Shown here piece after piece: positions 20,516 to 31,293 of a DNA stretch of 64,000 nt. The DNA is from Scenedesmus sp. ARA3 (lineage: Eukaryota > Chlorophyta > Chlorophyceae > Sphaeropleales > Scenedesmaceae): positions 1 through 64,000 of the forward strand of contig RWJK01000949.1 of the NCBI GenBank assembly GCA_004335835.1, read 5' to 3'. Under the pieces are notes generated by a model. That model ran no database searches. It saw nothing but the letters and a program-made list of their open reading frames with translations, and was not told the DNA's origin. Position 1 is the stretch's first letter; each line of letters opens with the position of its first letter. The position numbers and the translations under genes are program-made.

Positions 20516-23324
20516 CAGACGCTTGTTTCGTTTGTGCTGCTGCACAGGTAGCAAAGAAGCAGCAGGGGGTGGCAATGGTGGAAGAGTGTGCGTGTGCTTA
20601 CAGTCTCAACATGCGTGGTGGCGCAGAAAGGCCAGGGACCCGGGCGCCAGGGCACATTATGCTCCTGAAAGAATGCCACACACGTGCACAGAGCGGAGAC
20701 AGTGCAAATTGTGCGGTGAACTCAAGCAGGAGATACGACGTTTGGGCAGGCTTAGAGCTCAGGCATGCTGCTGCGGCATCGTTGATGTCGTGCATCGCGC
20801 TGACCTGCTGTGCAAGATACTTGCTCACCGGTGGACGCCGCCGCTCATGACATGTACAAATAATTACAAGAAACTAATCACGTGAGTTTAATGTTGCTTG
20901 TGGTCGGGTTATTGGTGTGCAGTACTATCCAACAAAAGGGCGGTAACTCGGTGTCAGCGGTACCACGCGCGACCCTACCAAGCATTGGCAAGCATTATTC
21001 TAGTTACTTTACTTGCAGAAATGTTCGTGTGTTGGCGTGCGCACAGCATGTAGGCACTGATGTACGCCACCTGTACTAGTGGATTAGGGCGCCCCAGTAA
21101 CACGCACCGCTGCTTTTAGATGATATTTGCTGCACGAAATCTGCCTTGAAGGTTTGAAAGTAACTGCATCTTGTCGCAGAGTCGTGTTGCTGGCCTATGG
21201 TGTTCCCCTGGTCCTGAGGGCGCCAAACTGGCAGCACCGTCCAGGAAGGGCAACTCCTAGCGGCTGACAGCGGCAACGCTGCTCGTGACATACTGCCCAG
21301 TTTGTGATCCAGCTTATCTTCTTGATGATGTGCTGGTTTCAGCCAAGCCCCTGCCGCTGATCATGATCTGGGCAGCTTCTTGTTGCTGTCATGTGCGTAC
21401 ACCAACACGTGCAGCCCAGCCTTGGCAATATGTGTTCAAACGTCACAGTTTTTGAACCAGGGTGTGGTTAGAACGCGTGTTGCCCTGGAAAACAGCTGTG
21501 CCGTCAGATGCTAGCGCGCCACCACAAGATTCATCGGCTACACACCAACTTTCAGCTGCTGCTGCTGCTGCTGCTGTATCTTTGCACAAGTCATGCCCAC
21601 GTCAAATTTTTCTTGTACCACACTCATGCAACGCTGCTTGCCACCAAAACGTAACTGGAAACAGATGCTTGCAACTGGCAGTCTGACACTGCAGGTCGAC
21701 AGTGACACAAGTGATGATACAACAACCTGCATACGCGCAAGGCAATCAGCATATGATAAGTGCCTTGCCAAGGAGTGATCATCCCTGGAGCAGCAGCCAC
21801 ATCCCCTGATTGCCGCCTTCCTAAACATGCAAACCAAGCTCAGCCACATACAAAAGAGACCAGCAACACAGCTGAAGTACCTGCCGTACGCAGCTGTCAC
21901 ACCCAACGTAGGTGAAGGCCTGGGTTCATTCCAGTGCGACACCAGCACATTGCACAACAATTGCCACTCTGTTTATATGTTTGACTACAGACACAAGCGT
22001 GGCTGACAAAGCCCACCGTACGAGCCCCTCCCATCATAGTGTCATCACATCTGATTGCCAAAGAAGCCCTGAACGGTGTAGGCACCTTGCTTTGGCAAGG
22101 TTGCCACAGGAAGTCGTGCCCTTGCCAAACCGTGCTTCAGGTGCGCACACTGATTCAAAAGCAAGATACCTCTGATGCTTCCAGTTGTAGCAGGTCAGGC
22201 TCCAATGATGACAGATCTGCGGTGTGCACACGATGGCACAGACAAATAGCAGTAAGGCGTCACACACCTACATAGGCTGCCCTCAGCAACAGCTACTCTG
22301 CAGTGAATCAACATCCGACTTTCAACAGCAGGTGGCTTGCTACAACTTGCATCATCGGTACGTCACAACGTTGATCAGCTACTGCTGCACCTGTTGCAAC
22401 AGCATCTAGTTAGCTGCGCAAACACAGCATGCTGGGAGCCCACTCTTGAGTCTTACTCCAGCGCACAACACGAGTCAACTGTACCGATCAGTCATTCAAC
22501 AACAGTTATCAAGCACACAGTAAGTTCAAGGACAAACTAGTACACATGCCGAGATAGAAAGCCAGAGTAGTAAGTTTGTATGCAGCATCCATGCTGCCAA
22601 CATCACAGGCGGCATGTAGCATTCTAACCCCCATCTAGGTGTGAGAGATCTACACAGCCATTGACTGCTAATACCAGCTGTGCACAGACGCTTTTGAAGC
22701 ACAGGGTCTAGATCTGGTACCCCACACAGTGCTTCCATCCGCATGCCCCAGACCCAGACTGCAGAGTAGGAAGGGAAACAGGCTCAACAATATCAACAGT
22801 ACACAGTACCCCAAACATGCATTTGCGTGCGCGCTGGTCTCTAAGAGTGCCGGAACCAGGTGCATTGCATTGTCAGGCTCTCAGCTGCTAAGCAGATCAT
22901 AGTGCTCTTATTCTTCCCAAGCCACCGTTGCTCCAGCGTACCACAAGTCGTCTGTGTTGCGGCTCTTCTGCCAGCCTACAAATAAGCACTTCTGCATCTC
23001 GTTGTACAACATGCAGTATGTGACCCTGTTAGCACCGCAGGCCATTGCTTTGACCCCCCCTTAAGCTGGCAGGGATAGCCACTGCAAAGTCACACAATAC
23101 AGGCAGAAAGAGCAGCACGTCAGCACCAGCGTGCAGCACTGTGTGCAAGCACGACTGCGGTTGTGCATGCTAACCAGGGGTTGTCCACGCATGGTGACTT
23201 AGGCATGACTGCAGTGCCACAGCTGCCCACTGCAAAGTAGTCTGATGGTCGTACTGCAAATATTAACAACAGAAGTGTTCCTCAGGCACACCTATATCCT
23301 GCAGGCAGGTCTGCTACAGTTACT
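20516..23324. other. Spacer between the two membrane-protein paralogues
   Basis: No recognised coding segment. The left part is the upstream region of copy A; the right part should hold the 3' end of copy B. A 200-base open frame at 22668-22865 (-) has a hydrophobic stretch but no family pattern and no partner exon. Confidence 0.45.
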
Positions 23325-25087
23325 TCACGCATGTGCTGTCTGGCTGCTTCCAGACGCGAACTTGCTGTACAACACGCCTGTCACTAACACTGTCACGTTA
23401 TACAACGCACTCACCCTGAAGACGCAACTCTTGCCATCCTCCCATCCCCACAGCCGGCCATGTGTATCTGCAAGGCACATGAAAGGCGCTCAGCAAAGTT
23501 GGCACATGTCTCAATGGCTGTGCTGCAGCGAGTGCTGAAGCGCGCCGTGCATGTTGAGCATCAATGCGCGGCAGCCTGCAGGAGCTGCACACTCCGACTG
23601 CTCACACAGATGCAAGAGCAGGGCGCTGATGCAGCCTCCATTACAGCTGCATTGGATGTGCTGCGCCCATATGTGCAGTTGCAGCAAGAGGCTGAGCTTG
23701 CAGTTGCGGTGACCCGAAACTTGCCACATGCCTGTCAAAAAGGAATGTTGGCAACAAGCCAGGCCATCTTCTCACCTGGCATTGCATTTGCCTTTGATGG
23801 TGAGAAGGAGCATGATGGCGCTGCCTCCCACACCACGCTGACCCTGCCAGGCGTCTCGCTCCTGCTGCTGGCAGCCATGCGTTTCCCGCTGCGCCCATGG
23901 CTGGAGGGCCTTGCGCTGTCGCTGTGTTTGAAGGCGCAGCTGGCGCCGTCCTGCCAGCCCCACAGCCGGCCGCTGTCATCCACCACGCTGTTATTTTCGT
24001 ACGCCTCGTCATCACACAGCGGCGCGTCACTCCATGACACAACGGGCTTGGGGATGGGTGCTGCTGCGGGCCTGAACACGCACTCCTTGCCAGCCATCAT
24101 GCTCCACAGCCTGCCCTCGTCATCAGCCATGCTGTTGGATTTTGTCAGGGGGAATAGGCAGGTGGGTGCGGCCGAGTAGCTGACGCTCGGCACGATGGTA
24201 GGCTGGGTGCCAAGCGACTGGGAGCCCATCTCCAGGTTGTCTGCATTGTTGTTAATGTTGTTGTTATTATTGCTCCAGGGCACGAAGTTCATGAGGGCGC
24301 TGGGCACCTTGAAGAACTCGCTCATGGGGCCGCTCAGGATGGCGGACGAGCCCGTCACGACAGCCTCGGCGATGGCCGTGCGCTCGGCGTGCGAGGCGGG
24401 CGCGGGAAGCCGGAAGCGCGTGACCACCTCCACCAGCGACAGGGGGCTCTGCCGCACAAACTGCAGGGTGAGGGCGCGTGTGCCACGTGTAGAGTTCGTG
24501 CTGGGCTCCGCAAGCAAATGTCGAGAGGGCTGGGAGGCAGCAGCACCCGCTGCTTCGGCAAAAGTTTCTGAACCTGCTGGCGCCACCTCTGCTGCTGCTG
24601 CAGGTAGTGATGTCGTGGTGTTGCTGCTGCCAGAGGTGTAGACCACTGTGTACACTGCACTGCCAGCGCAGTTGATGCTGGTGATGGCGCTCTCAGGCAC
24701 ATGCTGCTGCAGCGCAGCTGTGTAGGAGGCTGCAAAGATTGACTTGTACTGGTCAAGGCGCTGCAGAGCAGGGGCAGCACGCCAGCAGCAGCTGGCTTGT
24801 GAGTCCACACACCGTCAACTGGATGGTTGTGAGACAGATTGTGGCTGAGCAGCACAGTCCTTGCCAACAGCGACACATCACTTGCAATTGCATGCATAGC
24901 TCTGGCGTAATTGCAGCTGTCCAAGTACAGCTGCTCAGCATCAGCCGCACAATTGACTGCAAGGGTGTGTTAATACTATCGATCTCTCCTTACCTCCTCG
25001 TTGCTGAACCAGGTGCTGCATCCTTGCTCAGCAGACACAGCTGGAACAGCCAGCACCACCTGGAAGTTCATGGGCGCAACAGGGCCC

Positions 25088-25127
<40 letters not shown>

Positions 25128-25943
25128 CTGCACTGCTGCCACCAGCGCGCAATGCAGCTGCACCTGCAGCTGATGCGGCTGCAGCCCTTGCTCTCCGCTC
25201 CTTTGGCTGCTTGGTCATCCCAAAGTACACACCCACTCCCATGCCGCATGCAGCTATGAGCACCAGCGCTGTCAGCAGCAGGAACAGGCCGGCGCGCTTG
25301 CGCCTGCTTGCACCCTGCCTGCTGCTGCCCTCGCCGGTATTGCTGTGCTTGCCATCCCGGCTGCTGCTGGCAGTGCTGCGGGCTGCTGTAGGGCGCAAGC
25401 CACAGCAGAAGATGGCAGCAAGGCTCCAGGGGGCATGCGAGGCGGCTGCCGGCCCATCTGACAGCACACTGGATGCTGTGCTGTGTGTGCTGGTGCTGCT
25501 GCTGCTGCTGCTGTCACAGGAGCCTGCAGCAGAGGTGCACAGGGAAAGCTTTGAGGTGCTTGTTTGTCGCCTTACACGCATGCAAATATGCTTGCTTCAC
25601 ATGGCATGTTTTAGCGTTCACCACAACTGCCATAATTGTCTGTTGATAGGCCCCGGATGTGGGCATGTGCGTTATCCAGTCTTGGGTTCTGCCAGCATGC
25701 TGCACCTGACATCGTAGCAGCTGCGGAACAGCAGTGCACAAGCAAGTTGATCCGGCTGCCAACCCACCACGTTCCTGGTTGCTGGCAACACCACTGCCAA
25801 AAGAATCACGGCGGCCTGCTGGCCCTGCACTGCTGCTCACGCATCCTCCTGCTGCTGCTGCTACTGCCGCTGCTGCCGCTGCTGCCCCCGAACTGATCCT
25901 GTGCCTTAAACCCAGTCCAGGTTGTGCAGCAGCCCTGTGGCCA

Positions 25944-25999
<56 letters not shown>

Positions 26000-26823
26000 A
26001 AGTTCCTGCTGGCAGGACTTGTACCAAGTTGCAGAGCTTGGTTTGCTGGCATGTTCGCTGCTTGATGCGTCTTCCACTGGCAGCTGTGCTGGCTGTGCAT
26101 GCTGCCCCAGGCTGATCCGCCGGCCAGCAGATGCTGCATAGCACAGCACAGCACAGCACAGCAAAGCAGGGTTCATAGGACTACACAGCTTGAAGGCTGG
26201 CTGTTGGCAAACAGCATGTCATGCATGCTGTTGCATCCCATGTACCAGGAAGTTGCAGACCAGCTCGTGACAAATGCAACCTTCAGCTTGTCTCCAGTAG
26301 CAGAATGATGCAGGCGGGACACATGCTCAGCAGACAACAGGCAACATTGTGCATGACAATGAAAAAGTATCAGTGCAGCTCACCAAGCATGTTCTTGAGG
26401 CCTCCAATGGCGGCTGCAGCAGCCACCCCTGCTGCTGCTACTGCAGCACCAGCTGCGGAGCCTCTCCTGCCAACCTGCGCCTGCTGCTGCAGATCCTCAG
26501 ACAAGCCCCCTGATGACGCTCCATCCATCTGCAGCAGATCATTCAGGCCTGCTGGAAGCTGCTGCTGCTGCTGCAGATCAACAGCAGCCAGCAAGCGTTC
26601 TACCGTCAGCTGCTCTTGCTGGTTGTGCGCTGCATCAGCAGCAGCTACGCAGCACTCCGAGCCTCGCCCATAGTACTGCTGACCTTCATGATCTGCGGAC
26701 TGGCAAACTGCACTTGGCCACTTACTGAGCCCCTCAAGCAGCACAGGCTGCAGGCTGTCTGCTGCTGTGCCGGCACTCATTGAGCTCCGAGTGGATGCAT
26801 AGCTGCACTCCCCAAGCTGCCCG

Positions 26824-26855
<32 letters not shown>

Positions 26856-27767
26856 GTCAGGCAGCGGGCTCAGCCAAAACTGCGGCTCGCCAGCAACAGA
26901 GTCACCTTCATCGCTAGCTGGCTCAGCTGCTGGCTGATCATCCCAAGGTTCCTCTGCTGTTGCTGCCACCCTGCAGCCCGGCCTCCACCTGCTTCTAGCC
27001 CACGTGTTTGCCATTGCCTCGCCTGTTGCTGATGAGGCGTTGCTGTGGTCCGCTGTCCAGTCGCCGTGCAATGTGCCATAGTCGCTGCTGCGCAGGGGAG
27101 CGATAATGCCTGCTGCTGAGATGCCTGTCAGCTGCCCGGAACCCATCGCCCGGATGGTGCTGTTTGTGTTGCTGCTGGCTGTGTGCAGGTTGGGCTGTGT
27201 GGTGTTGGGTGCAGCTACTGCTGCATCAGAAGCTGGCACGGCCATTGCCATGAAGGTAGGGTTTGCAAGGCCTGCAGCTGACACAGCTGAGGCAAAATCC
27301 TGGACTTCCTTTGCTACTTGGCGCAGCGACTGCCCATCACTTGCAGGAAAGCGAGGCTGATGCGGTGCAGCATGGCTGAACCTGTTGCTGCTGCTGGCGT
27401 TGCCCGCAGCGCTTCCCTCGGTGCTGTTGCTGCTGCTGCTCAAAGCATCTGCTGTGTGCTTCAGTGCAAGTGCCCGCACCACCGGATCTGCAAGGCCAGC
27501 AGCATCAAGTGCTGCTGCAAAGCGCTGGATGGCTACATTTGACCTGGGGTGTCCGTGTGGTGCAGTGCCTGGGGGCCGGGGGCTTAGCGTGATAGGCCCT
27601 GCTGACGATGCGCCAGAGTATGCCTGCTGTCGCGCTGCTATGTTGCTGCTGCTGTTGCTGCTGATAGCGGTGCTGCTACTGTCCAGAGCGGCTGCAAAGT
27701 TGGGCTTGTGTACTGCTGGTGTCCCAGGCGGGGCGGGGCCCCACTGGCCACCTGGGTGCTCAGCCAT
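23325..27767 (-). CDS. Large single-pass membrane protein with Trp/Cys modules, copy B (unrecognised family)
   Basis: Tandem paralogue of the gene at 16.1-20.5 kb with the same five-exon structure and identical phases: complement(26384..27767), (25768..26133), (24994..25523), (23776..24760) and (23415..23467). Reading on through GTGAGT gives TGA at 23325 and about 1135 residues. The N-terminal half has the doubled motif FAAALDAAGLADPVVRALA and FASAVSAAGLANPTFMAMA, then SSDYGTL, VLLEGLSK and GGLKNMLG. Exon 2 carries a Q17 run. A basic patch and membrane segment near 661-685 (LFLLLTALVLIAACGMGVGV) lead into an ectodomain with NFQVVLAVPAVSAEQGCSTW, YKSIFAASYTAAL, RHLLA, VEVVTRFRLPAPASHAERT, an Asn-rich run and three modules. 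Similarity to copy A is patchy: Ala/Ser/Gln-rich linkers have diverged, whereas motifs are nearly identical. The exon 2 donor is the least certain junction. Likely a cell-surface or wall-facing protein; no enzymatic domain is seen. Confidence 0.75.
23415..24178 (-). repeat. Three Trp/Cys protein modules of copy B
   Basis: Modules at complement(24071..24178), complement(23927..24037), and complement(23776..23830) joined to complement(23415..23467). The same pattern as copy A (N-S/A-x-x-D-x-x-G-R-L-W, G-x-S-C-x-F), including the intron that splits module 3 at the same codon. Order and spacing match copy A one to one, so the triplication came before the gene duplication. Confidence 0.8.
25946..25996. 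repeat. (CTG)17 tract coding poly-Gln in copy B
   Basis: Seventeen CTG units on the + strand, read as CAG on the gene strand, code a glutamine run in exon complement(25768..26133). Copy A has no equivalent run there, so the tract expanded after duplication. Confidence 0.85.
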
Positions 27768-30190
27768 AATCCCTCAGTTTAACATTTGTGTCTGCAGTCA
27801 GATTAAGGAAAGAGGAATAAGCAAGAGTTGCCTCCGTGAAGACAGGCTTGAAGTGGGTGCTCCATGTGCGCATCAACAAGGCATTGCACAGTACATGACG
27901 GTCTCGCTTTTGGGCATTTGCGCGTTGTACTGTAAGCTAGTTTTGTATTCCCAATAATAGACACGCATCCCTTGTGTCGATGCTTCTGCTAGTCTCGCGG
28001 CACAGTGAACTGCGCGGCGCTCGCTTCACTTGCCTGCTTTCGAGCTGATCAAAGAGTGCCATGCTATACAGGGTTTAAGTTTAAATGTATTTTCTAAACC
28101 AACACCTGGCAGGTCCTGCTCAGTGACTCTGGACACGAGGGCGGTACAGGGGGCGGCAACTGAATCAATCGCGTGCAAGCTGTTTCCAAGGTTGATAATA
28201 GATGCAGCGCTCAAACGGGATTCATTTGTTAACGGACACGCACATGTTCCCGGTGGCAGATTTGCAACACGCATTTAACATGCCCGGTGTGTAACCCTCT
28301 CCCGTGCACATGTGTACACCTGTACCCCTTCCCTACGAGAACAAACGCTGCCAGTATTTGGCCCTGAATCAGGGCCCCTGATTGATGAGAACGAGACAGA
28401 TAACCTACAACAGCTTCCGCCTTGCAGCGTGAATGCTTGGCACGAAACATGTGCAAACTCCAGCTCTTGTCACTGTACCAGAGGCAAGGTGCTGCAGCAG
28501 CAAGCCCACCCGCATGGCAAAAGCAGGCTCAAGCTAGCGGCCATGCATGACAACTGCTGCTGGCGAGGAACAAGTAACACGTTCAAGGGCACCTACAAAT
28601 CATCATTCTCAACACAGAAGCGTGCACCGATCCAGCAAGCACAGCATGCTGCAGGTACCAGCAACAGGTACCGTACCTGTGCAGTGACTGCACAGCATGT
28701 GTGCGTACCAAAAACATAACGACAGGAATGCCCCAGTGTTCATGCGTTCAAGTAACAAGCAGCTTGGCACTTCTTGTGCCAGCATTCAGCAATAGTCCTG
28801 GGTTATGCGCTGCACTGCACATGCACATAATACTGGCGTACAGCACCGCACGGCAGGGATGACTTATTGCAGCTGACACCCCGCACCGCAAAGCAAACCT
28901 GGTGTGCTGCTGCAATTAGACTGGACAACACTTCATCACGAGACCAGCGGGGCCGCATGCTGCCACATCTAAGCCTTCTGCAAACCACACAACACGCAAC
29001 AGCAACAGATGCCGGCACTTACACCAAGAGTGTCCAAAGAGATGCAGCAGCATGCAACTGTGCCAACACTGCCAGGCACACAAACTTCACCATACCAGTA
29101 TACACCGCTATGTCAACTGGTGCTGGTCTGCATGCCAGACTGAAGCACTGCTCAACACATGGCAGGCTCAACGACATGCCTTGTCACATGTGCTTGTGCA
29201 TGCTGCATACCACAGATCCAACAAAGAAATGCTTACCAGCTGGGTGCATGTGCGGTGTGAGTTCTGTATTGCGGCTGTATGTGCTGGACAAAATCCACAG
29301 CAACACAGAACCACCGTAATCTGAACAATAAGCAAACACAAACTGAATATTGACTGAGTGCGAGCAAGCAGACGGATGCGGCCGCCTCAAGCCCGTGTTG
29401 TCCCACACTTCAACATGTGCGATACAGAGCGAACACGTCTGTGCTTTGCTGTAGATGGCATTCCATGCTAGGCAATGCATGCTGGTCAATGAACCGCTCA
29501 GGGAGTGACCCACTGGGCGGCGCTCAGTTTGTTAGATATCTCACAACTGCATACTCGACAAGAGCTGGGCGTTTGCTTCAACCCCACAACTCAAAGCTTG
29601 CAGCAACATAGTTTGACTTCACGTCCAATGGTATGTGCAGACAAGCAAGCTGCCATGGCCACAGCTGCTACATGCGCAGCCACTACTCAGTGACTGCTCA
29701 GGCTCTTGTCACATCATGCCCCGGGCAAGTCTCCGTCAGCATTTGTAACCACAATCATGGCATGCTGCCCTCACATGCATCTCCCCAGGAGCTTTGCAAG
29801 CAGCACAGAGGCATCAGCTAGCCGCAGTGGGCTGCTTCACTGGAACTGTGCATTGCACCAGCTGAGCGTGCTTGCACAAGTAGCCACTGGGAACCGACCG
29901 TGCAGCTCGTTCTGTTCATGGTATCGGATGGTCATACGTACGTAAACATCGTACATAGCAGTAGTAACATACACATGCATGCTCAGCAACTCAATGCTGA
30001 ACTTCACCAACCGCACAGCAGGCTCCCAGTCTCACCTGCAGCCAACAACCCCATCCAGCCATTCATTCAATCACACACAAACACACAAAACACACACGTG
30101 TGCAGCATCTTGTGCATCTGGTGCACGCCGCACGTCTTCAGCAACAGTCCTGGCTGGACCATCCCAACCTCACCCACCGCACACCACCAG
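27768..30190. other. Spacer upstream of copy B
   Basis: The first few hundred bases should hold the copy B promoter. The rest shows no recognised gene. Two adjacent inverted repeats lie at 28665-28695: CAGGTACCGTACCTG (imperfect) and CTGTGCAGTGACTGCACAG (9-bp arms around a central G). Confidence 0.45.
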
Positions 30191-30985
30191 CTTCTCCGCT
30201 GCATATGCAGCATCACAAGCACGTACATGGTACCTCACCCACCAACTAGACACACCCACGTATTACATCGACTGTGCACAATCGCTGCTCACGTAACAGG
30301 GTAACTGTCGCTGACACAAGAAGGAGCACAACACCCTCTGGTGGCACAGCTTCTCCGCTGCATGCAGCATCACAACCACGTGCATGGTACCTCACACACC
30401 AACCAGGCACACCCATGTATGACAATGTATGTGCACAATCGCTGCTCATGCAACAGGGTAAGTGTCCCTGACACAAGAAGGAGGACAACACCCTCTGGTG
30501 GCGCAGCTTCTCCGCTGTATGCAGCATCACAAGCACGTGCATGGTACCTCACCCACGAAATCGGCACACCCACGTATTACAATGTATGCACACAATTGCT
30601 GCTCACGCAAGAGGGTAGCTGTCGCTGACACAGGAAGCAGGACAGCACCCTCTGGTGGCACAGCTGCTCCGCTGCATGCAGCATCACAAGCACGTGCATG
30701 GTACCTCACACACCAACCAGGCACACCCACGTATTACATTGTTTGTGCACAATCGCTGCTCACACATCAATGTAACTGTCCCTGACACAAGAAGGAGCAC
30801 AACACCCCTCTGGTGGCACAGCTTCTCCGCTGCATGCAGCGCCATAAGCACGTGCGTGGTACCTCACACACCAAACACGCACACCCACGTATCACTACTA
30901 TGCACAACTGCTGCTCGCGCAACAGGGTAGCTCGGATGCAAGAAGGAGCACAACAACTTCTTGTGGCACAGCTGCCACATTCATC
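30191..30985. repeat. Tandem repeat array, period about 158 bp, five copies
   Basis: The landmark CTTCTCCGCT (or a close variant) starts at 30191, 30350, 30507, 30664 and 30822, with a degraded start near 30971, so the periods are 159, 157, 157 and 158. Each unit carries CCTCTGGTGG, GGTACCTCAC, GCACACCCA and CACAATCGCTGCTCA. The period is not a multiple of three and the frames drift between units, so it is not coding. It lies 3' of the PTR transporter on that gene's strand and probably overlaps its 3' UTR. Confidence 0.9.
30734..30738 (-). terminator. Possible poly(A) signal TGTAA of the PTR transporter, inside the tandem array
   Basis: TTACA on the + strand about 540 bases past the transporter stop at 31277. 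Other repeat units carry the same element (near 30262 and 30572), so more than one unit could serve as a 3' end. Confidence 0.35.
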
Positions 30986-31198
30986 TTCATGCCCTGCTTG
31001 TGTGCAGCAGTGCGTTACCTTCATGTAAATGCTTGGCCAAGCCACAGCAGGTTGCACAACACACACACATACCGTCCACCTGCTCATTCATAGAAGTGTC
31101 ACAACAGCACAAAAGTCGTTCATTCCTGATCTCTTTGCAACACGTTCCATCTCGTGTTTGCTTCCAGGTTCGCTTCTGTTTTGCCACGTCTTTCCGCT

Positions 31199-31293
31199 TG
31201 ACCCTGGTCAACCTCGCTCAAACCTGCCCCAACCCTGGTCAAACCTGTTCAAATCCGGTCCACCCGGTCAACCTGGTCAAACCTGGTCAAGGT
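31199..31293. repeat. Short tandem repeat with core CTGGTCAAAC
   Basis: About nine degenerate 10-12 base units with the core CTGGTCAA(AC). On the - strand the units read TTTGACCAG, and one supplies the last codons and the TGA stop of the PTR transporter. Confidence 0.8.

Noticed and set aside
19244..20575. Upstream ATG of copy A (MPPPAASLLP...)
   Set aside because: Copy B begins at the position equivalent to the downstream ATG (MAEQ/MAEH), so the start at 20515 is preferred.
30246..30930. Series of overlapping open frames in the 158-bp array
   Set aside because: The period is not a multiple of three, so successive units change frame. The similar peptides simply reflect the DNA repeat.
20516..31190. 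CRISPR arrays, tRNA or rRNA genes and transposase genes
   Set aside because: No regularly spaced short repeats with unique spacers, no tRNA T-loop pattern and no transposase or reverse-transcriptase motif were seen here or elsewhere in the window. The 158-bp array has no spacers.
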